Assembly (NCBI RefSeq): GCF_963662255.1
Contig: NC_085047.1
Span: 56,976,006 to 57,040,005, forward strand
DNA: 64,000 nt
Reading direction: 5' to 3'
From: Cinclus cinclus
Lineage: Eukaryota; Chordata; Aves; Passeriformes; Cinclidae
The notes beneath the pieces were generated by a model. The model ran no database searches. It saw only the letters and a list, made by a program, of their open reading frames with translations, and had not been told where the DNA came from. Shown in pieces: positions 50,101 to 62,799 of this stretch (its first letter is position 1; each line of letters opens with the position of its first letter). A program made the translations under genes and the position numbers.

Positions 50101-53100
50101 CTCTTTTACCATTGCCCACCCAGTAGCAACCTCAGATTCAGGTGAAAGTGAACAAATTAGGTGGGAACACTCATTTTACCATCAAGCCTGTAGTGTGGGA
50201 ATATCAGCATTAAGAAATACAATGTGTGAGAAAGCTCAGCCCCATTTCTGGCTGACTGGAGTTGGGATGTGGTTAGCAATGCATGCTCACAAGGATGCCC
50301 TTCCTTAAAGCTCTGAATCAAGTGAGTGGAAGAGCAAGGAGTCAGTGCTAGATTTTGAAATGAGCTTGTACAGCAGGTTTGATGCATGGTTATCATGCCT
50401 AGTTGCACGCACTGCCTCATGTCGTACAATTTATGTGCTAAGTATTTCTACTACAGCAACTGCATTGATTTCAAGGGCAGTTTGCAAAATGGTGTGACTC
50501 TGCAGCTGACAGGGAAGGTAAAACCTGAATGCCCTCTTCTAGACAGAATGGCTGCAGTACAGCTGAGGAGTTGAAATCAGTCCAAAAGCTGCTGACAAAA
50601 TGTGAACTTGAAGGAAGAGAGGCTTTTTACATAGTGCTTTATGAAAATAAACACGTATCTGACATGCAGCGGCATCTTGACATAAGATGCCAAAAGAAAA
50701 AAGCCTTTCACAGGAAAGTGCTTATTATTTTCACTTTCAAATGACCAAGCACTTAGGAAAGGTGTCAGAAGAAGTCCCTGAAGGCTGTCAGTCTCTGTGC
50801 AGCCATTAACCTTCAAGGGCTTGGGAAGCAGGACACAAACTCCCCTGATGTTGGTTTTTACCTCTCGCCTGCACGTGTTGAGCCACCTCTGGGTGTGGGA
50901 AATTCAGATGTGTCTCTGTCTACCAAACCACAGCAGGCCAAGGCCACAACACCAACTTGCAATTATCCATGAAATGTGATGGGCAGCATTCTCCCCAGAT
51001 TTGTCACAAATTTTACCAGCAAGTATTCTCCTTATTTGCCTTGGAGAGATCAGGAACTGTTTCCACCAGACATAATGCAGAGGCCACTCTGTGTGAGAGG
51101 TAAATTAAACCACGTGGACAAAAGACATTCCACTTGATCTCAGGGCCAGGAAATAGCCCCTGATTTGTTTTATTCACCTGGCTAGAGGTAGCCTCTGCTG
51201 ATAAATTAGGGATGAGCCAGTATAGGTGGATCAGGGAGAAGAAGACTCAAAGGGCTCGAAGGTTACCGGAAAGCTCAGAGGATTGAGCAAAGTGGGATTC
51301 ATCTCACCTTAGTGCAAGAACTGAAAACCTGATGTCTGCATCTGAGCTTAGTCACCCTTGACTCCCCTTACAGGCAGTGGAGAGAAATAGCCAAGTGAAA
51401 CCAGAATCAGGGCAATGCCAGACCAAAATGGGAAGTAAGTTTAACTGGAACTCTGCCACTCTTTTGCTACAGATGATTTAGCTCAATCCTGATGCTATTT
51501 TATGCAGTCTTTTCTAAATTTTCCACCTGCATTCCTTTAACTGCAGTCTCCTGTGTATGGTCAGCAGCAATGTACTCCAGCAAAAGGGCATTTGCAAGTC
51601 AGATTAGGTTGATAACACTGTCACTGATGTTCATTTTCACATGTGATTATTATGAAAGAGTTGTAGATTACCTTGCTCCCTACTTTAATGCAAATAATTC
51701 TTCTGAACACTCTTTTTAACCTCCATTTCTCATCCTGAAACATTCACTCTCCTCTTGTCTTCTGCCCGTGTCACCTTAATGTCCACTACCTGGAATTGTG
51801 GCTATGCCTCCCCTTTGCTGTTCTCTCTGGTACTGTCCTTTCTACTTCACTGCCTGAGGTACATGACTTGAAAAATACTAGTCAGCCATCACTGTCAAAG
51901 GAAAGTTCAAAGGAAGTTAAATACTGAGGAGTAATAAGTGAAAATGAAGCATGGATCAGTATGGCAGACCATGAGAATGCTGAGGTGCCTTGAATTACAA
52001 GGGTTTTTTCCTTAAACCATTCTAATTCCACAAAACCATCTATGTGCTCTGTACCTAGGGGTACAACCAAGCCCACAGCACTTAATACAGCACTGAGTCT
52101 TCTCTACAGTCTATTAATTTAGATGATCTCTGGCTGGTTCAAGCCACAGCTGTTGCAGACCCTGTACAGTTCTGCTGCTGCTGATTGCCATTCTGGTAAA
52201 AGGAAGAAAGCAGCATGGGCCTGCTTCTCCATTTACTTAATGTATCCTCACTAGCATTGCCCTGTAATATATCTGTTAGCAATCAATACTTGATATAATT
52301 TTAGCAAATGGTGCTGGAGCAAGCCCAAAAGCTAAAGCAGATCTTCATGTAAAACAGGCAGCAGAAATAAATGGGGAGAAATCTCATGCAGAAAGCAAAG
52401 TAGAGATGGAACTTTCTGTGTCTGCAGACTTACTCCGTGACAGAGCATGGACAGACCTCTAAGAGTAAAAGACAGTGGGACAGTTTTCCATCTTAGGACT
52501 GGAACAAAAAAAGAACAAGAAGTCAACTAAAGAGTAACTACTAGTTAATAAAATGGCAGCCAATTATTAAGAATTTTCTTTCCTTCAGTACATGAGATGA
52601 GGCCAAGGCACTGTGTCATGCAATTGGGAAAGGCTGGAGAGTCAGGGTAGGTTTCAGGATGGAGAGTGATGTTGCTGGAACAGGGAAGGCTGACCCAGGG
52701 TGCAGCTGGAGCACAGGCTCAGACCAGGATTGGTGCTGTAGTGCTGAGCCACTAGGCTGTGATGGCCCCACAGTTTGTCTAGGGGAAGGAGAAGAAGCCA
52801 AACATGTGTGTCCTGAGTTTGAGACTGTGCAGAATTCTAGAGTTTAATTTTGCCTTCCAGCAACTCAAAGTCAGGTTATCCATGACATTCTTCAACACTT
52901 CCCCTAAAACTTGGAAGCTATTGATTTCCCTGCACTGGGGATGCCTTTGAAGGAGACCAGCTTTGTTACCTGACAGCAGACTGGTCTTCAATCAGTGTCA
53001 GACTAAGAACACAGGAAACTGTCATGATGGCTGCTGTTGGGAGCAAACTGTCCTATGCACATACCTCCTTGTTGATTCCAAACCTCTTTGTTGGGCAGTG

Positions 53101-55334
53101 TAGCTGCAGGCAATGACAGAGGGAAAAGAGCCAAGTAAGTACATGGCTAGCTGCTCCTTTGTCTCTATGAACTCCAGCATGTGGCAGCTGGATTGCACCT
53201 TTGGGTTGCAGTGGGAGGAAGCATACGAAATTGGAAAGTCCTGCTAGGCTCAATAAATTTGGGCCCACAGCTCAAGGTTCTGATGTCACTGAACTTTTCC
53301 TACATATAATTCTAGAAAGAGCCTCTGGTAAAGGCAGTGTTCATCTCATTATCAATTCCATTTTTGTCATAGCCCTGCTAGAGTCTTAATTTCTTGAGTT
53401 AAAACAACAAATGAGATGACCCAACTGCAATCTCTAATAGGTATCATGGGTCAGTAATCATTCATTTGTTATAGTGCTTCTCACCCGAAGGACAGAGATG
53501 AAAATTTGTCCTCCTAATGGCAAGAGCTGTAAATTAGTTTTATTTCACTGTTAAATCTAGATGCCCGAAAATTAGGATGACCAGCCCTTCGCTGGGAAGA
53601 AAATGTGTCAGCTCAAGGGATTTTCTGCATTAGGCAAACAGGCAGCTCATAATCACCCATTAAAAAGTCACAGTGGCTGTGTCCTGTCACCCTTGCTACT
53701 CAGAGTCTGAGTGACTCTGCTGATATACTGAACATGGTGAAACATTGCAAGCCTGATGCCCACTTCTGGCCAATGACCCCAGCTCCACTTTTAGCTTAGG
53801 AAGAGAAATGAACATGTCCTGCAAGTGCTCATGGTAGTTTCATCTTTCATGAAGATGGACATGTTCAAGATAGGGATGACGAGTTTCTCTGTGAAGGTAC
53901 ATCTTATCTCAGTTATTAAGGGAGCTTCAGATGAGCAGGTCAGATTTGAACATACTGATCTTTTAGACATATACATTTAGATGAGACAAATGCCACCCAA
54001 AATTTAGCCATTTCTTTGTCACATGTGTTTCCTCAGCTGAATATTGTTATCTTTATCCTTGAAGTCTTTACAAAAAAAAAAAAGTGGGTCTAAAAAGTGT
54101 TATTCTGAATTAGCATGGGCTCACCGTGGATTTGGAAATTACAGGGTAAGCCATCACTGCACACTTATAGGGTGCAAAAGAGGGAAATGAAGGGGTTTAA
54201 AAACAGATGGAAGCTCTGTTGGCAGGGGCATGAAGATGCCTAACAGCCTTCACTGAACAAGTAGCTGCTGGTGAAGTTGTAGAAACGCTTGAGTGGTTCC
54301 TCTTGGGAGTGTGGGTGTCCCTCTAGCAGTCACTACACACATTATTCATGCTTTTGGCAAGACAGACTGCACAAAACACCACACAGCCATTCCTGCTTGT
54401 TAAGCCTGATCCCAGAGGGCTGCCAGGAGCTCTCCCAGCCCCACGTGAAACCAGCAGGGGATATATTGCTCACCGAGACTGATGTAGTTCCTAGCAGGAA
54501 AGCCATGCTGTTCACTGCTGGGTCACATCCCAACAGGCAGCAGGGCTTGCAGCAGGCATCTCAGTGGCCTGAGGGCAACAGCAGTGAGGCTGTTGACCTC
54601 TCTCGAATAGCGGCCAGTAGGCAGCACTGAACTGTGAAAGATGGGGAGATGTTCCCTCCATAACATACCTGAAAAACCAGGCGTCCCCTGTGCAGCCCTT
54701 TGGGAAGAAGGAGACACGTTTGTCCTGGGAAAGAAAAGCTGAAACACCTTCAATGTGATGAAATGAGTGGTCTGTCATCTTGCTCAATAACATGTCACAC
54801 AGAAAGGTCTCCAAAAAGCTCTCTATAGAAAGCTGAATATAAATTTTAAAAACCTACCCCACTGTCAAATCCTCAAAACCTGGAAGTGTATCAGAATAGT
54901 TGTAAAATCATTTACTTATATGATGTGCAAGTTGCAGTGCTTTGTACAGCCAGACAAGTTTATAAGAACATGTATTAAGCTGCCAGCATGGGGGGGACCT
55001 GGCTGAAGTTAAAACATAAAATCTTTTCACAACACAAGTGAGGGTATGCGGAGGCACATTAAAGAGTGAGAATGGTTTTGAATAAGAAATGTGGTCCTCT
55101 ACACCCTTTTCCTGGTGCTCAACTTGCACTGAAATAGAAAATTTTAGAATGGAGAACCAGATAGACCAGAGCTGATAGAAAGAGTCTGTGGTGCTGCAGC
55201 CAGAGCTGCATACTCTATGCTAATGGATTTCTGACTTTAAAAATAACTAGACTCTAGGGACTGCAGCACTTCTGGGTAATGGGTCTCTCATCTCTGATTT
55301 TGCCTGTTTTTCCCATGAATATCCTATTTATTCC
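47127..55334. other. Noncoding DNA, nothing recognised
   Basis: Eight kilobases with no frame over 115 codons, no repeat family I recognise, no CpG cluster and no gene-like structure. An A12 run lies near 54071. This is the plainest part of the window. Confidence 0.5.
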
Positions 55335-56670
55335 CTGCTGATATTCAAGCAGTCAGCCTCACCTTGGTGCCTGGTAAAATCATGGAGCAGGTCCTCCTGG
55401 AAGATGTCAAAACATGTGGAAGGCAGGGATGTGATTAGAGACTGCCCACATGGCTTCACCAAAGACAAATCATGACTGACTATTTTAGTAGCTTTCTTCA
55501 GTGGAATGACTGGATCAGCAGACAAGGGAAGAGCTACGGTTACCTTCAACTTCTCTAAGTGTTTTGGTACAATCCCTTCAATATCCTTACCTCTGAGTTG
55601 GACACAGGTATGGGTTTGATGGATGGACTGTTAGATAAGGAACTGACTGGATGGCAGCATCCAAAGATGAACAGCCAATGGCACAATACCCAAGGAAAAC
55701 CAGTGACGACAGGTGTGCTCCACAAGGGTCCCATACTGGGGCAAATACTATTTAATATCTTCATCAGTGACATAGGCAGTGGGATCAGTGCACCCTCAGC
55801 AAGTCTGTAGGTGACATCAAGCTGAGTGCTGCAGTTGATTCACTTGAGGGAAGGGATGTTATCCAAAGGGACCTTGACAGGCTTGAGGAGCAGGGCCTTG
55901 TGAATCTCATGAAGTTCAAGTACAAGGCCCTGCACCTGGGTCAGGTCAGTCCCAGGTATCAATACAGGCTGAGTGATGGATGGGTTTGGAGAAGTCCTGT
56001 GGAAAAGGACTTGTGGGTACCTGACCACATAAAATCAGATATGGCTCTGCAGTATGCACTTGCAGTCTGGAAAGTGACCATATCCTGGTCTGTATAAACA
56101 TAAATGTGACCAGCATGTCAGATCAGGTGATTCTGCCTGTCTACTCGATTCTGGTGAGACCCTACCCAGAATACTGCATCCAGCTCTAGGGGTTCCCAGC
56201 ACTAGAAGAATGTGAACCTGTAAGAGCAGACCCAAAGAAAGGCCATTAAGGTGGTCAGAGGGCTTCATTCTCCTATGAAGACAGACTGAAGGAGATGGGG
56301 TTGGAGAAGAGAATGCTTCAAGGAGATCTGATTGCAGCTTTTCAGTTTATAAAGGGGGGTGATAAAAGAGATGGAGAGACATTTTTAACCAGGGCCTGTA
56401 GTAAAAGGACAATAAGTAACAGTTTTAAACTGAAGAAGGGCAAGTTTAGATTACACATAATGAAGAAAATCTTTACTGTGAGGATAGTGAGACAGGGGAA
56501 GAGGTTGCCCAGAGAGGTTGCGGGTGCCCCATCCCTGGAATTATTGATGGCCAGTTTGGATGGGACTTTGAGAAACCTGGTCTAGTGATACATGGTACTG
56601 TCCATGGCAGGGCATTGGGACTAGATGATCTTCAAAGGTCCCTTCTGCCTCAAACCTTCTGTACTCAGTG
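55335..56670 (+). mobile_element. CR1 LINE fragment with decayed reverse transcriptase
   Basis: This is the longest CR1 copy, about 1.3 kb, plus orientation and 5'-truncated inside ORF2. Recognisable pieces in order: LVPGKIMEQVLLED (about 55366); HGFTKDKS (about 55450); the block GVLHKGPILGQILFNIFISD (about 55712), matching the RT motif GVPQGSVLGPVLFNIFIND; CTLSKSVGDIKLSAAVD (about 55790), where the catalytic FADD box has become SVGD; KALHLGQVSPRYQYRLSDG (about 55920); RGDLIAAFQF-like sequence (about 56325); RLPREVAGAPSLELL (about 56510); and the 3' end near CTTCTGCCTCAAACC. Frameshifts and stops interrupt it repeatedly, so it cannot encode an active enzyme. The short frames at 55559, 55900 and 56295 are pieces of this one element. 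Confidence 0.95.
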
Positions 56671-56872
56671 GCCCTACACTCCCTCTTGCTGTTGGCACAT
56701 GAGGTCAGAAGGCAGGTGCCAGCAGGCTAGGGACTGCCAGGGGATTCTCCCCCAAAAATCCAGCAGAGCTGCAGGAGGCACAGTATGGAGACTGACTGAC
56801 TCAGCCTCTCCTGGACAGGATAGACAGTAGCTTTCTGTAAGCAGGAGTGTTAACTTAGAAGATTCTTGTGGA
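56671..56872. other. Short noncoding spacer
   Basis: This links the CR1 3' end to the T-rich tract. No feature was recognised. Confidence 0.4.
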
Positions 56873-56968
56873 TTTTGGTTTTCGTTCTTTTTTTGTTGGT
56901 GTTTTTTTCTGGTTTTTTTTGTTTGTTTCTTGGGTTTTCTTTGTTTGTTTGTTTTTGTTTGTTTTTTA
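56873..56968. repeat. T-rich simple repeat, (GTTT)n
   Basis: T-runs interspersed with GTTT units, most regular at 56941-56967. It lies 200 bases beyond the CR1 end and does not match the usual CR1 octamer tail, so it is probably independent. Confidence 0.9.
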
Positions 56969-59900
56969 CAAAACCTTTTAAATTTTCAGTCTATTAATAG
57001 CAATGGAACATTGTCTTCTCAGGCTAAGACAAGCCTCCCTTTCTGTTTTTTCTTTCTACCTGCATCCACCCCACATGAAGAAAACTTCTAGAAGAACTAT
57101 TCTTTGAGAATTTGAGGGGGAGGAAGAAGGAGCAGGCTATGATTTGCACAAAATGAAAAGAATATTTGAGACACAAGACAAATGTTCCCAGAGAAATGTC
57201 CCTTTCCTTACTGCAAAGAATGCGTCAATGAAGCATTTGCATACATTACACAAACTAAATTAATTTACCCAGACTTACTGTTTGTTTTTCATGCCAAAAA
57301 ACTAACATCTCACATGGATTTACTGGGCTGTTTTGTGGGGGTTTTTTCCCCTTTCTTAAGCCTGACTACACAAACTCAAGGCACACTTGCATCTGACAGC
57401 AGAATAAGAGTGAATTTTGGGTTGTCTTGTAACAGGGTGACTTCTTTCAGTGCAACACTTAACATTGCAAGGTACCCAAAGCAAGAGCAAGCTGAAAGGC
57501 ACACAAAGACACAACTGAAAGGAGAAGGGGCAGAGATGTGCAGGGGAATGGAGAGTTACTCTGAGCTAGAAACAATTTATTTTCCTCTCTTCTATAACCT
57601 GAGCATGACCCCCACCACATCAGGCCATCGTGGGTGGGTTTGGGATGCCCATTGCGTGCTGGTAGCTCAGCAAGAGGGAGACAGGCATGACTTTAAAGAC
57701 AGTCTTGCATTTCCTCAGAAACAGATCTCAGGAGAAAGTCTTAACTGAAAATGTGGAGCATTTTATGGCTCATACACTTCTCCGTGACTCCTACAGAGGT
57801 GTAGGCACAGGCAGAGCCTATGAGACAGGACAGGGAGGCAGGGTTGGCAGCACTGCTGGAGCTCTGTGCTCCTTCCTCACTACACCTACCTGGCTTCAGC
57901 CTACTGTCTGCACTCTACTGTGACCAGTCTGGCACAGGCTCAGCTGCACACTGCCCTGTGACAGTTGTCAGAGCAATGTGACATAGACCACAGAGCAAAT
58001 TCTTGGTCAGGAGGAGAGCATAAATGGGATTGGAGATGCTGGTCACACCAAGAGAGGCTGCAGGCTTGTTCAACAACCACCACCTCATCCCTTCTTTCCT
58101 TCCAGCAGACCAGTAATGTTTGTGCCATCCTTTGGCACTCCTGGGGTGCATCTCTGAAAGAGCAGTTAATGGATTTACATGTCATATAATTGTAATAGCT
58201 GGAGATTGTCTGATGGAAGGGGGGAAATTCAATTGTCTCAGGGTGGATTTGGTCTAATTATCTCAGATGACACCAGCAAATCTGCTTCTCTTGGAGACAT
58301 GCTGTTACTGTAGTAACTTGTAAATGAATATCAGGTGATGGGTTATTTAGAGGCAGTCTGAACTGCTAAGTTTATGAGCACAGTGGGCAATCACTTATTT
58401 TTCTTTTTTTTAATTCTTTACCATATTAATTTATTTTTCAGTGTGAATGTAAACCACAAAATCAACAGGTCATATATAGGGCTCTATGTGAGAGTCTTTC
58501 CTATCAGACTGAGCAGATGCAGCTTGGAAGTGCTTTATCACTTTGCTTTTAATTAAAACCTATAATGGTTTTGCATTTTGTGAGCAGGCATTATCCAAAA
58601 TACAAAGTGATAAAGGATGAAGCAAATCTTCAGATAAGTCTGCATTTTTGATTATCTCTATTGTACATATGCAAGCTGCTCACTCCCTTGCCCAGAGCCA
58701 GGATCAGCAGTGTCTCTTAAGCAAGCTGCTGATAAACAGTGATTGCAACCTGCCCTCGTGGAGAAAGAGCTGATAGGGTGTGCCTGGCTTCTGATACTTG
58801 CCTTGTGTGGCCAAAAGGGATGGTATTCAGAGGCATTACCCTTGCTTAAACCATCTCAAAAAACCTTCTAGTCCAAAGAGAAGATGGTAAATGTCTGCAG
58901 GCCCCAGTGAATCAGCAGTTGCAATGCAGCATCATATACGCTATGCTAGGGCATGCTGTCACTGCACTGCGCCCAGTCCTAAAATGCAGCACAGAGAATA
59001 CCGGTTGCAAATCAGGTCCCAAGGGCATGTCCCGCCCTCCAGCCTAGCTTTTAATTTTGATTGGCAAATAGCTGCCAGATGCTCCACAAGAACTACCCAT
59101 GCACATGGTTTTACTTGTGTCTAATCAGTGTATTTTGTTTTTCAAAGAGAGAACAGAAAGTGATCTCAGGTGAGATCCATCAAACACAGCAGCTAAATCA
59201 GGATTGTTTTCCCGGGTGTCCATGACCCTGCTGCAGCTTTGGCTGAGGGTCAGCAAGGTGTTGCATCTCCCTTCATTTTGAAACATGGGAAGTTTTGGTG
59301 TCCATCTGGGCTTGGAGGGATTGATCAAACTTAGGGTTGAAGTAGAGGAGCTGGAGACCGTGACCTTGCTCCATTCTACCAGTGTCCACATGGGTCTCTC
59401 TCAGAAAGCATATATGGATGGAAATGTTCTAGTGTGGATCTTGTTTATATTTCATTATAATTACACCGTTTTCAATATATTGAAGAAGGTTGAATTTCTT
59501 GAAGTTTTTTGCTTGCACTTCAAGAATGCATGACAGTTAATGCTGAAAAAAGTGATTTTTGAAAAGAAAGCAAGGGAATTTAATTTGAGAATAGCATCTC
59601 TCTTTTCACCTGGGATACATTTAAAATAACAAATCATAGAATTGCTAGATCTGCCACAATACCAATGTTGTTTGTTTTTTTTTTTCCAAAATGCCTCTCT
59701 ATATATGTATATCCATCTAAAATTTGGGGCTGTCTGATGGAAGTGTGTAGTACGGCATGGACATGTACTAAAGCTGCATTTTCTCTGTATAGTCAGAGGT
59801 GTGTAATTAGCCTGAGGACAGACATTAACACATTCGTGTGCTGTGTCACTAAATCAAGCCTGCTTATGTTGCAAAGTGAGATTAGTAAAATGAGCTTGAA

Positions 59901-62799
59901 GTTATCCTCTCACTGCCATTTGATAGTGGGGAAAACAAATCCTTCCACTGCCAAAGCCGCAACTAATATTCAGTAGTTAAGAAATTCAACTGATGCATTC
60001 ATAATGAACAGGATTTTGTATAATTAAAATTTTAAATAAATCCCTAACATGAGCCCTGGTTTGGATTTCTTAATTTCAGATATGAAAGTACAGGTTTTGA
60101 CAAAATAGGTTGAGGGGGTTGGTTTTTTTTTTTTCTTCTCTTTTCTTTCATCTGAAAGACTTAAAAAATCTCATTAGCATATTAAAAAAGAGCAGAAGAT
60201 AAATTAAATGAAGAACGGGATTAAAAGGCTCACTACTTTCTTCATGTCACCTTTATCGTTCTTTTGAGCTTCTGTCCCTGTGAGGTGGGTGTAAGTAATG
60301 TGGAGGTGGATGTTAGTGGGTGGCAAAGCTTTTGTGAGGCAGAAAGAAGCTGAGGATTAGAAAATTATTGGAGGCAGTTTCCATGCAGATGAGAAGAAGC
60401 AGTCAGATCCTGAGAAGCCAAGAAATAGGAGGAAGACAGTAAGAAAACTGAAAAAATGGCACATTCCACTGGCAAAGAAAATGACGATTTGTTTCAGCAG
60501 AAACCCTAAAAGTTGCCATGGTTGCTGAAAGTTGCTGAAAACCCTGGAAGTTGCTCACTCAAAGCAGTCTCACAGCAGCAGGCCCAGGTCCCTCTTTGTC
60601 TGAAGAAATCTTTAGCTCAACATCAAAAATCCACCAAGTGTTCAGAGCTCATTTTCAGTTGCTTACCCAACTACAGGGTGACTGCATCTCCTGTTCCTTG
60701 TCGCAGGCAGGTCGGTGGCTTTGTAGCTGTGCTCACAGCCCCTCTCAATCCCTGGCTCACACCAAAGGTTGCAGCTGCCATGAATGTTTCCAGCTCCAAC
60801 CAGCTCTCCCATAATCCAGCCAAGAAAGATGCAGATGAAGAGGAAAGAGTTTGGGTGCATGGAAGGAGTAGTTTTCTTTTGGGAGTTTGCAATGTCTCAG
60901 GGTGTTCTAATGTTGGACTGGGGCAGAGAGGGAGCACTGTCTTCTGTTTTGGGCTGACTGGCATGTCTGGTGGCTTTGTTTTCATCCTTACAGTCCTCAG
61001 TGTGACCCTGCCCAGAAGCCCTACCATGGTGGCCTTCACACAGACTGCCCCAAGCACAGAGCCCAGGGAATGGGTGAATTGATGAGTGTTTGCAAGGTGT
61101 GTGTGACCACTGGAGAAAACGCAGTTGCAGGGGTGTGAAGTGTCTGCAAAAGGATGATTATTTGCAGCACCTGCTTTCCAGTCATAAACACTTATTTGCT
61201 GGGCAGTGAACCTGTCCTTGTCCCGCCTCCTTGGGATGTTCTCAGAACACACTGGCAGGGATGAGAAAGACTGATTTTTGCACACTGTGCATTACAGGAA
61301 GTAAAAGTATGCATGAGGCATCCAGGTTGTCAGTATAACACTGAGGAAAGTGCTGAAAGGTGACACTTAACCTTTACTCTGAAGACCTGAGCAGTGTTTA
61401 TTCCTCTACAATGTGGTGGTGCTACTCACTCTTCTTATACTCCAGGTCATCAGTGTCTTGGCCCTCTCCCATAAGATGGGAGCACTGCTTTCAGCTCTCC
61501 CTCACACTGTGGGGTTTATCTTGAGCAAATTCACCATTTTTAAGTCAGAACTTCAATGGCAGGATATTTAGCTGCTCAGGGCAGCAGTTGCACTTGCTCT
61601 TCCTGCTGAAGCTGTGCCAATGTGCAGCAGAGAAGCAAGACTTGAGGGACAGTGGTGTACCCAGTGCCTGCACCCCACAGTGCCATGAGCTCAGTCAGCA
61701 GGGGTGCAGTGTGGCTTGCTGCCTCTGTTTCCACTATTTTCACTATAGCTGATCTAAAGACTTCACTAATTCGAATACAAAAGGTCCCTCAGAGCATGAG
61801 GAGCAATTGCAAAGCCAGTTCTCCAGCATGCGTGCCTCAGCTTTGCAGCTGCAGATTTAGAGGTGTGTTTGTGTATTCTTTACCTTTTGGAGGTCTTTAG
61901 CTCTTGGATCTATCCTTCATCCTTCCCCTGAATTTTCCGTCAAGTCATTGGTGTTGTAATGATGGTAGGGAGCCACAGATTTACACCCTCATGTGAACAG
62001 GCATCCATTTCTCTCTCCATGGGCTCTTTTGTCTCCAGCACAGCAGGAGAAGCCCATAGTGGTACTGCTCTTTCCCGACTAAAATAAGGTTGTCCTTCTG
62101 TTTCTTGTCTAGAAACCAGTAAAACTTCTTTGTGTCTGTGCGGAGGATGGGTTTGGTCCTGTCTGCATGTAGAGAGGGTGTCCAGGGAATGTTCCTTCAG
62201 CACCTCTTAGAATCAAGAGAATTGTTCTTCAGGGCTTTTCATGGGCTGCAAAAGAAGCTGACAGTCTTCAGAGTTAGGGACCTACCCCTCAGACATCAAA
62301 GGTAGAACAAATGTGTCACATCAAAAGCAGTTTGCTGCATTTTTAGCAGAAAATCTGTGTCCCAATCCAAATCTAGTCATGGTTTGGCTGGGGGGGGAGG
62401 TTTCCATAAGCAAAGCACCGTGTATTTATAAATTGCTCTTTGCCAAATTGCTTGTTCTTGAAAAGAACTGCTCTGTAATAAGCTGCATCATTAAAAAGAA
62501 ATTTTTCTGTGAGCAGCAGAATCTGGTTTCCTGCGGTTTGGTGCCTCATGGTGGGATTATGTTGCATCTAATGAGGAGCACTCTGGCTGAATCCTTTTCT
62601 CCTGTTCATAAAGACACTCTCTCGTGTGAGTTCTCTGGTGTCTATAATCCATTTGGGATCAAACTGCCATTGTTTAGGTTTTCTCCTATCTGTCAATGCA
62701 ATACTGCCCACGTGGCCAGCTGTTCCTCTCTGGAGACATAAAAGGGTCATGCTGCTCTACCCTGATGCCTCTTCTCTCAGAAATGGTTGAAAATTAAAG
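56969..62799. other. Noncoding DNA with long chance frames
   Basis: The long frames are 57182-57748 (plus, 188 codons), 60513-61082 (plus, 189 codons) and 60671-61285 (minus, 204 codons). The last two are antisense over about 410 bases, so at most one could be coding. None shows a domain, repeat structure or signal I recognise, and no splice-site pair frames them convincingly. No interspersed repeat was identified. Confidence 0.45.

Noticed and set aside
57182..57748. 188-codon plus frame with Cys-rich start (CPFPYCKEC)
   Set aside because: The cysteine pattern is too short for a zinc finger, the rest matches nothing, and no transcript structure is visible.
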